This document shows, piece after piece, positions 41,346-48,132 of a stretch of DNA of 48,132 nt. The notes beneath the pieces are model-generated. The model worked only from the letters and a program-made list of their open reading frames with translations, was not told the DNA's origin and did no database searches. The stretch spans positions 1-48,132 of the forward strand of contig DAIDJG010000603.1 in assembly GCA_027451445.1 (NCBI GenBank), read 5' to 3'. The number at the start of each line of letters is the position of its first letter. Within the stretch, counting starts at the first letter, position 1. This DNA is from Singulisphaera sp. (GTDB taxonomy: Bacteria; Planctomycetota; Planctomycetia; Isosphaerales; Isosphaeraceae). Position numbers and translations under genes: made by a program.

Positions 41346-43901
41346 ATGCCTATCTCAGTCGAATGCCCGTCGTGCCGGGTGGCGTTCCGGGTGAAGGACG
41401 AGGCCGCGGGTAAGCGCGGGCTGTGCCCACAGTGTAAGACGAAAATCCTCGTGCCGGCCGCTCTGCCTTCAGCGCCGGAGGAAATCGGTCTGGTACCGAT
41501 TGACGACGAGCCGAAAGCAGCGGCAAAAGCGACTCTCGTTCCGATCGCGCCGGGGAAGAACAAGGCGATCGAGGAAGACGACAGCGCCGGCTATGCGCTC
41601 GCGGGTGGCGTTGCAAAAAAGGCGAGAGGCGTGCAGGTACGCAAGGGGGCGCTGCCGGCTGCATTTGCAGGAGCTGAAGGCGTCAAACACGCCGCGGCGC
41701 CGACGGCAAAGACGCGTACACCTCGAGAAATTCTTGCCGCTTTCCGGGGCGAGATCGAGCCCGTGCGGCCGTCGGCCATGTACGTCCTTTGGAGCCTGAT
41801 CGTTGCGCTCTTCATGCTCCTCCTGCCAATCGTTTACATCGGCTTGATTGGGTTGATTGTGTACGGTCTCTACTACCATGCGGTAAATCACTTTACGATA
41901 TTCGAGCACGCCGGCCGAGGGTCGCGAGTGGCGATGCTCGTCTACGTCACGCCGTTGATCGGCGGAGTGATGATGGTGGCGTTCCTGCTCAAGCCCCTCT
42001 TCGCCCGCGCGGGAACCGCGGCGAAGGAGCGCGAGCTCGACCCGGAGGTTGAACCGCTTCTGTTTGCGTTCATCGACGGCATTTGCGCGACGGTTGGCGC
42101 TCCCACACCGGCGCGTGTCGTGGTCAACACCGAGGTCAATGCCGCCGCTGGCTACACAGGCGGCGCGTTTTCGATCTTCAACCGCGAGCCCGTATTGACG
42201 ATTGGTCTGGGGATGGTCGCCGGCCTGTCGCTCAAACAATTCGCGGGTGTCCTGGCCCACGAGCTTGGCCACATTTCCCAGGGGACCGGGCAGCGGCTGT
42301 CGGTCATTATCGGGTCGATCAACCTCTGGTTTGCGCGCGTCGTCTACGAGCGCGACGAGTGGGACCAAACCCTTCTGAACTGGACGAACAGCGGCAGCGG
42401 CTATTCGCTCATCGGCGGCATCGCGCGCCTGGCGGTCTGGCTCACGCGCCGAGTCCTCTGGGTCCTACTCTGCATCGGTCGGTTTGTTAGCATGACCTTC
42501 CTCCGCCAGCGCGAAAACGACGCTGACCGCTACGAAGCGCGCATGGTCGGCGCCCGCACGTTCGCACAGACATGCTGGCGCCTTCGCGAGATGAACCTTG
42601 CGTCACAGTTCGCCATGTCCGATCTCCAGTCGAGCTGGCATCAGCGGCGCTTGCCCGACAATTATCCCAAGCTCATCCTCGCCAATGTCCCCCAGATCCC
42701 CAAAGATGTGCTGGCTGAGTATCGCAAGGCGATGGGCGAGGCCAAGACCGGCCTGTTCGACACGCACCCCTCCGACTTCGATCGGATCACCCACGCCAAG
42801 GTTGAGGAGCCCGGCGAAGGGATCTTCAACCTTGACGGTCCCGCCACCGACGTCTTCCGCAGCTTCGACTCGCTCGCCCGCGCTTTGACGTTCGATTTCT
42901 ACCGCGCCATTCTCGGCCGCGAGATCAGCAAGGAGCAGCTCTTTTCCGTCGGCGAGCTGGTGGAGTCGCAGGCCGTCGCACAGGAGGGGTACGCGACCGC
43001 CGACCGGTTCTTCCTCAACGCCCGGAACATCAGCCACAAGCTGCCGTTCCCCTGGGATTATCCCCAGCCCGCGGCCAACCCTAAAGACGCCAAGGCGGTG
43101 CTCCTGCGAACCCGCAACGAGCTGCAATCGACCCGCGATCGATACCGCGACAGTGCCAAGCGCTTCGAGGAGGCGCGGAGCCGTCTGGAGCAGGTGGAAA
43201 CGGCCATCGTGCTGCTGAAGACCGGGGTCAAGTTCAAGGCCGGTTCGTTTGGACTTCAGGCCGCGAATCTCCGTACGGCGGAGGCAGCGCGCGACGAGGC
43301 TGCAACCGATCTGCGCGAGTTGGAAGAGACCTTCGGAAGCTTCCCAGCAGCGGCCACGCGGCGGATCTTGCAAGCCCTCGCAGTCCTGCAGGTCGAGACG
43401 GTTGCCGACCACGTCTCTCACGGTCATGATCGCCGTGAGGAGGCGCGCACGCTCTACCCCTGCGTGGCGCACCTCGGTGCCAATGTCATCCCTGAGATCA
43501 ACGCCCTGGTGCGCACCCGCGCCGTGCTGGGCGCGACACTCGAGATCTACTCTCAGGGCAGAAACCAGGAGGACGCCGGCTGTACCAACGCCGTACTCCG
43601 CGCGTCCGCGGCGCTCCGCGATCGTCTCGAGGAGTTTCGTTGGAAGGTCGGCGACACGATCTACTACCCCTTTGAGCACGCCAGCGAGGACATCACGCTC
43701 GCTCGCTTCGCCCTACCACCAATTCTGCCCGAGAAGAACGACCCAGGCGCCCTCCTTCAGATCAGCGCTGACGCTATGAACAAGCTCCTGACGCTCTACC
43801 ATCGTGCCCTCGGCCGGCTCGCCGTGACCGCCGAGGAAGTCGAGCGCGTGCTTGGCTTCGAGCCAATCGCGGTGGAGGATTCGGAAGAGCACAAGGTGTG
43901 A
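41346..43901 (+). CDS. M48-family membrane metallopeptidase with MJ0042-type zinc finger
   Basis: An 851-residue protein. Residues 1-35 form a zinc-ribbon (CPSCRVAFRVKDEAAGKRGL then CPQC), the MJ0042-like finger frequent in planctomycetes. A linker of about 100 residues follows, then two membrane segments (LWSLIVALFMLLLPIVYIGL and YVTPLIGGVMMVAFLL). The M48 domain has the zinc motif H305-ELGH-309 and a later ENDADRYEA carrying the third ligand, and another membrane segment near WLTRRVLWVLLCIGRF. The C-terminal 380 residues include a coiled coil (TRNELQSTRDRYRDSAKRFE) and a domain not seen in HtpX. It probably degrades misfolded membrane proteins. Start ATG 41346; the frame upstream is not coding-like. 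Confidence 0.88.
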   Translation: MPISVECPSCRVAFRVKDEAAGKRGLCPQCKTKILVPAALPSAPEEIGLVPIDDEPKAAAKATLVPIAPGKNKAIEEDDSAGYALAGGVAKKARGVQVRKGALPAAFAGAEGVKHAAAPTAKTRTPREILAAFRGEIEPVRPSAMYVLWSLIVALFMLLLPIVYIGLIGLIVYGLYYHAVNHFTIFEHAGRGSRVAMLVYVTPLIGGVMMVAFLLKPLFARAGTAAKERELDPEVEPLLFAFIDGICATVGAPTPARVVVNTEVNAAAGYTGGAFSIFNREPVLTIGLGMVAGLSLKQFAGVLAHELGHISQGTGQRLSVIIGSINLWFARVVYERDEWDQTLLNWTNSGSGYSLIGGIARLAVWLTRRVLWVLLCIGRFVSMTFLRQRENDADRYEARMVGARTFAQTCWRLREMNLASQFAMSDLQSSWHQRRLPDNYPKLILANVPQIPKDVLAEYRKAMGEAKTGLFDTHPSDFDRITHAKVEEPGEGIFNLDGPATDVFRSFDSLARALTFDFYRAILGREISKEQLFSVGELVESQAVAQEGYATADRFFLNARNISHKLPFPWDYPQPAANPKDAKAVLLRTRNELQSTRDRYRDSAKRFEEARSRLEQVETAIVLLKTGVKFKAGSFGLQAANLRTAEAARDEAATDLRELEETFGSFPAAATRRILQALAVLQVETVADHVSHGHDRREEARTLYPCVAHLGANVIPEINALVRTRAVLGATLEIYSQGRNQEDAGCTNAVLRASAALRDRLEEFRWKVGDTIYYPFEHASEDITLARFALPPILPEKNDPGALLQISADAMNKLLTLYHRALGRLAVTAEEVERVLGFEPIAVEDSEEHKV

Positions 43902-43997
43902 GGAATTGCGAAGCGCAGATCTGCACTCTCCGAATGAGCGTGATTCTGAAGCCAACGGCGACTACGCAGAGAATTGGACGCGAGCTGAGGACCGCCT

Positions 43998-44231
43998 TTA
44001 CTCCACGGTCGATTCCGTTTCAAGCTGGCTTTCGAGTACCTCGATATACGCAGGGCTCGGTTTCTTACGAACGAGAACTCGGTAAACCCTCGCGCCATTG
44101 GGACCGAGCGGACCGCGAAACTCGACGATCGGCGCAGGTCCGTAACCGGAATTGCGAATGCGAACGATCGTACCGATCTCCAGAGGTTCTTGCAGGTTTT
44201 GCAACGTCACAACCGTATCCCCTATTACCAA
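43998..44231 (-). CDS. Small beta-barrel-like protein coupled to HEPN gene
   Basis: A 77-residue ORF. The likely start is the TTG at 44231, which overlaps the HEPN gene's stop (TTGGTAA), so translation would be coupled. The sequence IGDTVVTLQNLQEPLEIGTI and VRIRNSGYGPAPIVEFRGPL has the alternating pattern of a small SH3/KOW-like barrel, resembling DUF4926-type proteins; it ends in an acidic tail (EVLESQLETESTVE). No catalytic residues. It could be the partner or antitoxin of the HEPN protein by position; this is inference. Confidence 0.55.
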   Translation of the reverse strand: MVIGDTVVTLQNLQEPLEIGTIVRIRNSGYGPAPIVEFRGPLGPNGARVYRVLVRKKPSPAYIEVLESQLETESTVE

Positions 44232-44842
44232 GGCACGGCACCGAGGATGCGCGTAAGCTCTTGCTTCATGATATCGTCCAGGGAGATTGCAAGTCCATTG
44301 CATGAGGCACGCCATGCCTGAACATCGGCGAGGGTGAGTACGGAAGGTACACCGACCGGTGGCGGAGTTGCCTTTTGATGAGCCACGTGGTTTCGCCAGA
44401 AGTTCAAGTGTCCGAGATGAGTGATCCGTTGAGGGTTCCCCGGCGCGGCCGCGCCGAGGTCAAGGAAGAAACCGAACCGCTCGAAATCCTTCCGGATGCA
44501 CTCGAGAGTCGGGTTCCCAGTGTTGAGTGCCAGTCCTGCGGCAAACTGTGCCTGGATTGTCGTCTGCATTGTGGCTGTGGCTGTCGCGGCGCAAAGCTGG
44601 CCGCATTCCGTGTACAGATCCCGACAGAAACCTTGAAAGTGCCCGCTAACGAGCATGACGTAGCCTTGTAGGCTCTCGTAGGCGAGTTGAGGCACGACGG
44701 GTAGCGAGGCTGAGACACTAGCCGGCCCGGTTGTCGCGGGTGCGGCTTGAGGAGGCGCGAAGAGCGCAACGCAGTGCGCGTCAAAATGCCCCAATCGAGG
44801 CATTCGATCAGAGTGCCAGTGGGTCAACGCGGCGGAGGGCAT
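44225..44842 (-). CDS. HEPN-domain protein (putative RNase)
   Basis: A 205-residue helical protein. LAYESLQGYVMLVSGHFQGF begins a helix bundle and HLNFWRNHVAHQKATPPPVG contains the HEPN catalytic motif R-N-x3-H (R150, N151, H155). This is like RiboL-PSP-HEPN and related abortive-infection RNases. The N-terminal 45 residues are poorly conserved in style and the true start may be the ATG at 44803; neither candidate has a strong Shine-Dalgarno. The stop overlaps the small downstream gene. RNase activity is inferred from the motif only. Together the two genes look like a TA or defence pair. Confidence 0.7.
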   Translation of the reverse strand: MPSAALTHWHSDRMPRLGHFDAHCVALFAPPQAAPATTGPASVSASLPVVPQLAYESLQGYVMLVSGHFQGFCRDLYTECGQLCAATATATMQTTIQAQFAAGLALNTGNPTLECIRKDFERFGFFLDLGAAAPGNPQRITHLGHLNFWRNHVAHQKATPPPVGVPSVLTLADVQAWRASCNGLAISLDDIMKQELTRILGAVPW

Positions 44843-45157
44843 GGCGATGCTCGGTGTTATTGAAAAGACCGTCGGCCGAGATTATTTGCAGAACGTTGCT
44901 GTCCGTCCACAGGTCTCGTGGGCTTTAGTCGTCTGTGCGACTCTTGGCTCTCTCGTCCGTGGACCGAAAACTGACTGACTCGGACCGTATTTGGGTCGTG
45001 AGCCGAACGGCGCTGCGCGACCCCGAATGAGACGGCTCAGTGAGTGCCCCCTACCGACTTGCGCTCCGCTGGTTTACCCTCAAGTCCTCTGGAGCCTGGC
45101 GGCTCATCGCATGTCGCCGCATGGAATTCGGTCGTGTTCGTTTCGAGGAGGCGTCCG
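44843..45157. other. Intergenic region, HEPN gene to GH2 gene
   Basis: About 315 bases between divergent genes. No convincing ORF, repeat or terminator is seen. It should hold the promoters of the HEPN pair and the GH2 gene. GAGGAGG near 45146 is the GH2 ribosome binding site. Confidence 0.4.
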
Positions 45158-48132
45158 ATGCTTCGACGCACTTTGCTCACGTTTGCCGCCATTGCGATCT
45201 CGAGTGCGACGGCGAGCGCTGCCGACGAGGCATCCGCGATCCCGAAGCCGGAGTATCCTCGGCCTGACGCGGCCAGGCAGCAATGGTTGAATCTGAATGG
45301 ACCCTGGCAATTCCGGTTCGACCCGAAGGACGAGGGTCAAGCGGGGGGCTGGTCGTCGGCCTCGGCTTCGGGGTTCGACCAGACGATCACGGTGCCGTTT
45401 CCCTGGGAGAGTGAACTCTCGGGGATCCAAAAGCCTGACTACAAAGGCGTCGCCTGGTATCGGCGTTCGTTCCGCGTGCCCGACTCCTTCCCCAAAGGGG
45501 ATCACGTGTGGCTTCGCTTCGGCGCGGTCGATTGGCGGGCGGACGTGTGGGTCAACGGCACACACGTCGGGGCTCACGAAGGAGGATATTCCCCGTTCGA
45601 GATCGACATCACGGAGGCTTTGAAGAAGGAAGAGCCGAACATCCTGACCGTGCGCGTTTTCGATCCGACAGACCCGAGCGTACCCACGGGAAAGCAGGTT
45701 GGCTGGTACACGCACACGTCGGGGCTCTGGCAGACCGTCTGGCTCGAAGCGAAGCCCAAAGCGCATATCGGCCGGTTCACGGTCAAGACGACGCTCGAAC
45801 CCGCCGCGGCCCACTTTGAGATCGGGCTCCACGGACTTCCGCGGGGAAACTCGACCGTCACGATCAAGTCGGGCGACGAAACCGTAACGATGACTCAGGC
45901 GACGGTCGAGGCGTCGGGGGCGAATGTTGTCGAGTGCTGTGCGCCGGACGCACCGGAGGCGAATGTCGCGAAGCTCGACGTACCCGTCAAACTGCCGAGA
46001 TACTGGTCGCCCGAAGATCCGTACCTCTACGACGTCACGATCGAGCTCCAAACGCCCGACGGCAAGACCGACACCGTGGCGTCGTACTTCGGGCTGCGGA
46101 CGATCGCGCGGGGGAAGTATGGAGACGCGCCTTACGAGCGAATCCTCCTGAACGGGAAGCCCATTTACTTGCGTGCGGCGCTCGACCAGTCGTTCAATCC
46201 CAAAGGGATCTACACGGCGCCCGATGACGAGTTCATGAAGCGCGATATCGTGCTGGCAAAAACGATGGGCCTGAACGGTCTGCGCATCCACATCAAGCCC
46301 GACGAGCCGCGACGGCTCTACTGGGCCGACAAGCTCGGCATGCTGATCCTCGAAGATATGCCCAACACCTGGGAGCAAAATGCCCGGGCCCGGAGCGCCT
46401 GGGAGAAGACGATGCGTGAAGTCGTCCTGCGCGATCGGAACCATCCCGCGATCATCGCGTGGGTCGCGTTCAACGAGACCTGGGGCCTCGGTAGCGTGGC
46501 TGACTACAAAGCGAGCCGAGATACGCAGAACTGGGTCAGCAAGATGGTCGACACGATCCGCACGCTCGACCCGACCCGGCTTGTCGAGGACAACTCGCCG
46601 TGCAACTACGATCACGTGACCAACACCGACCTCAATAGCTGGCACTTCTATATCGACAACCATAAAGGGGCCAGGGAGCACATCGCCGACGTCGTTGCGC
46701 AGACGAAGCCGGGCAGCGAATTCAACTATTGCCCGGGACAGAAGCAGACGACCGCCCCCCTGATCAACTCCGAATACGGCGGTGTGTCGGCGGGTAGCGG
46801 CGATCGCGATATCTCGTGGTCCTTCCGCGACTTGACCACCTTGCTCCGCCGGCAGCCGAAAATCCAGGGATATGTTTATACGGAGCTGACCGACATCGAG
46901 TGGGAGCACAACGGGTTTGCGAACTACGACCGTACGCCCAAGGAGTTCGGTTACGACTGGTTCCTCCCCGACATGCGCCCGAGCGAACTGAACGCGGCCG
47001 ACTTTGTCGGCTACGACACGCCACCCTGCATCGTGGCGAAGCCGGGAGAGTCGGTGACGGTACCTGTTTTCGTGAGCCATTTCTCGGATCACGAAGGGCC
47101 GATCGCGTTCCGTTGGTGGGTCGCGGGCTTCGATGATCGGGGTGATCTGCTGAGCGTCTCGATGCCGAAGTCAAGGCCGGCGGAGTGGACGAAGTACGAT
47201 GTGCGTGAGCTCGAGCCGGTGGTCTTCAAAGCCCCCGACCGCCCGTTCGTCGGGGCGCTCATGATCACCATTCGAGACGATCAAAATCGGCGGATCGCGG
47301 GCAACTACGTGAATATCGTCGTGAAGCCGGAGAAACCGCTCCCGCGCGTCCAGCGCAGGAACGAACACGAGGTGCTCATTCGGTTCACACCCGAAGACTT
47401 CGCCCGCCAGCGCTGGTCGACGCCGGCCGCCGCGCCTCCGGGCAAGGCGTATGGTCGGGGCAAGGGATTCTTCGAATATCGGTTGAAGATTCCCGAATCG
47501 GTCGTGAAGGCCAAGCCCGAGTCGTACTTCTTCAGGATGGAGATCGCCTCGAAGGCCGGCCGCGAGCGGGTCGATTGGGCGAGCCGGCAGAACGCGCAGG
47601 ATAACCCTCAAACCGACGTACGCAAATGGCCCTCGACGCTCGCGGTCTCTCTCAACGGCAAGGAAGTCGATCGCGAGATGCTCGAAGACGACCCAGCCGA
47701 TGCGCGCGGGGTGCTCTCGCACCTGGCGAGGGTCGAACATGGCAGCTTCGGCGAGTTGATTGAAGGCGAGGGTCCGCTTCCTCAGGAAGCGAAGGATGCT
47801 CTCGCGGCGGGCAAGCCCCTGGTGTTGAGGCTATCCGTCCCCGCTGATGCAGTGGCCGCGGGCGGGCTTTGCCTTTTCGGCTTCGAGACGGGACAGTTTC
47901 CCTTCGATCCCAGCATCGCGATCATCACCGAGAACGACCTTCCGGCCGACCTTGGCGTGTCGCCCGACGCTCCCGCCGCGGTCGAGCAACTCGCCTACCG
48001 GCGCATCCCCCTTTTGAGTGCGGGGGACTCCCAACGAGCCGCGTCTACATGGGCCTACTCGATCACCAAACCGGCGGATTCCTGGACCGACCCCGATTTC
48101 GACGACAAATCCTGGAAGCGCGGTGAGGCGGG
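45158..48132 (+). CDS. Secreted glycoside hydrolase family 2 enzyme, 5' part
   Basis: The frame is open from ATG 45158 to the window edge (991 codons), so the 3' end is missing. GAGGAGG precedes the ATG. Residues 1-25 are a signal peptide (LLTFAAIAISSATASAADEA). Then comes the GH2 jelly-roll domain (QWLNLNGPWQFRFDPKDEG, VAWYRRSFRVPDSF, GAVDWRADVWVNGTHVGAHE), the Ig-like domain, and the TIM barrel with NGKPIYLRAALDQSF, the acid/base E440 in WVAFNETWGLG and the nucleophile E539 in INSEYGG. After the barrel come about 300 residues of extra beta domains, ending in a second galactose-binding-like motif (SWTDPDFDDKSWKRG). A beta-galactosidase, mannosidase or glucuronidase role is possible; specificity cannot be read. 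Confidence 0.9.
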   Translation, partial: MLRRTLLTFAAIAISSATASAADEASAIPKPEYPRPDAARQQWLNLNGPWQFRFDPKDEGQAGGWSSASASGFDQTITVPFPWESELSGIQKPDYKGVAWYRRSFRVPDSFPKGDHVWLRFGAVDWRADVWVNGTHVGAHEGGYSPFEIDITEALKKEEPNILTVRVFDPTDPSVPTGKQVGWYTHTSGLWQTVWLEAKPKAHIGRFTVKTTLEPAAAHFEIGLHGLPRGNSTVTIKSGDETVTMTQATVEASGANVVECCAPDAPEANVAKLDVPVKLPRYWSPEDPYLYDVTIELQTPDGKTDTVASYFGLRTIARGKYGDAPYERILLNGKPIYLRAALDQSFNPKGIYTAPDDEFMKRDIVLAKTMGLNGLRIHIKPDEPRRLYWADKLGMLILEDMPNTWEQNARARSAWEKTMREVVLRDRNHPAIIAWVAFNETWGLGSVADYKASRDTQNWVSKMVDTIRTLDPTRLVEDNSPCNYDHVTNTDLNSWHFYIDNHKGAREHIADVVAQTKPGSEFNYCPGQKQTTAPLINSEYGGVSAGSGDRDISWSFRDLTTLLRRQPKIQGYVYTELTDIEWEHNGFANYDRTPKEFGYDWFLPDMRPSELNAADFVGYDTPPCIVAKPGESVTVPVFVSHFSDHEGPIAFRWWVAGFDDRGDLLSVSMPKSRPAEWTKYDVRELEPVVFKAPDRPFVGALMITIRDDQNRRIAGNYVNIVVKPEKPLPRVQRRNEHEVLIRFTPEDFARQRWSTPAAAPPGKAYGRGKGFFEYRLKIPESVVKAKPESYFFRMEIASKAGRERVDWASRQNAQDNPQTDVRKWPSTLAVSLNGKEVDREMLEDDPADARGVLSHLARVEHGSFGELIEGEGPLPQEAKDALAAGKPLVLRLSVPADAVAAGGLCLFGFETGQFPFDPSIAIITENDLPADLGVSPDAPAAVEQLAYRRIPLLSAGDSQRAASTWAYSITKPADSWTDPDFDDKSWKRGEA

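Noticed and set aside
45104-47092. Long minus-strand ORF (662 codons) opposite the GH2 gene
   Set aside because: It is the antisense shadow of a clear GH2 enzyme with signal peptide and catalytic motifs; its own sequence is Arg-rich and matches no family.

Overview
The window looks like chromosomal DNA from a planctomycete, most likely of the Isosphaeraceae type. The reasons are high GC, many HEAT, TPR and cytochrome-c multidomain secreted proteins, an N-terminal LEERRLLS motif in a secreted DUF4214 protein, an MJ0042-type zinc finger on an M48 peptidase, a short PheT without the OB-fold domain, and several planctomycete-rich DUF families (DUF1569, DUF4188, DUF6438, DUF5690). This is inferred from gene content; no rRNA or other phylogenetic marker was compared.

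Layout. 1-2535: the end of a HEAT-repeat gene with a strong terminator, then a convergent MFS transporter. 2978-11053 (+): a translation block of infC, rpmI, rplT, pheS and pheT. A small unknown ORF, an APC amino-acid transporter and a PhoPQ-related secreted protein lie between pheS and pheT. infC has no usable ATG/GTG/TTG and must start at ATC or ATT. 11137-12977: an envelope-stress group (DUF1328, CsbD-DUF883 fusion, small lipoprotein, DUF883-like). 13066-14918 (-): an MntA/HepT toxin-antitoxin pair directly upstream of a MoeB-rhodanese gene. 15093-19818 (-): the fatty-acid/phospholipid operon plsX-fabD-fabG-acpP-fabF. 20358-21983 (-): a secreted DUF4214 protein with a Gly/Asn/His tail. 22316-25338: a compact phosphonate-type module, with a PhnZ-like HD oxygenase divergent from a DUF5690 transporter and an alcohol dehydrogenase. 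25362-29339 (-): a 1325-residue di-heme HEAT protein. 29465-34164 (-): a sulfate-uptake operon, rrf2-sbp-cysT-cysW-cysA, carrying two different inverted-repeat elements. 34347-41055: an inositol-phosphatase-family enzyme, nested miniature elements, two DUF genes, a 1060-residue duplicated TPR protein, DUF1569 and DUF6438. 41346-44842: an M48 peptidase, then a HEPN gene coupled to a small barrel-like gene. 45158-48132: the start of a secreted glycoside hydrolase family 2 enzyme, cut by the window edge.

How it works together. Most of the window is housekeeping (translation, lipid synthesis, sulfate import, sulfur-carrier activation) plus typical planctomycete secreted proteins. The more unusual parts are the PhnZ/DUF5690/ADH module, the HEPN plus coupled small gene, the TA pair beside moeB, the non-canonical infC start, and three inverted-repeat elements. 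One of these elements sits inside another, and one lies at the start of the sulfate-binding protein gene, where the reading frame looks damaged. I see no CRISPR array, rRNA or tRNA.
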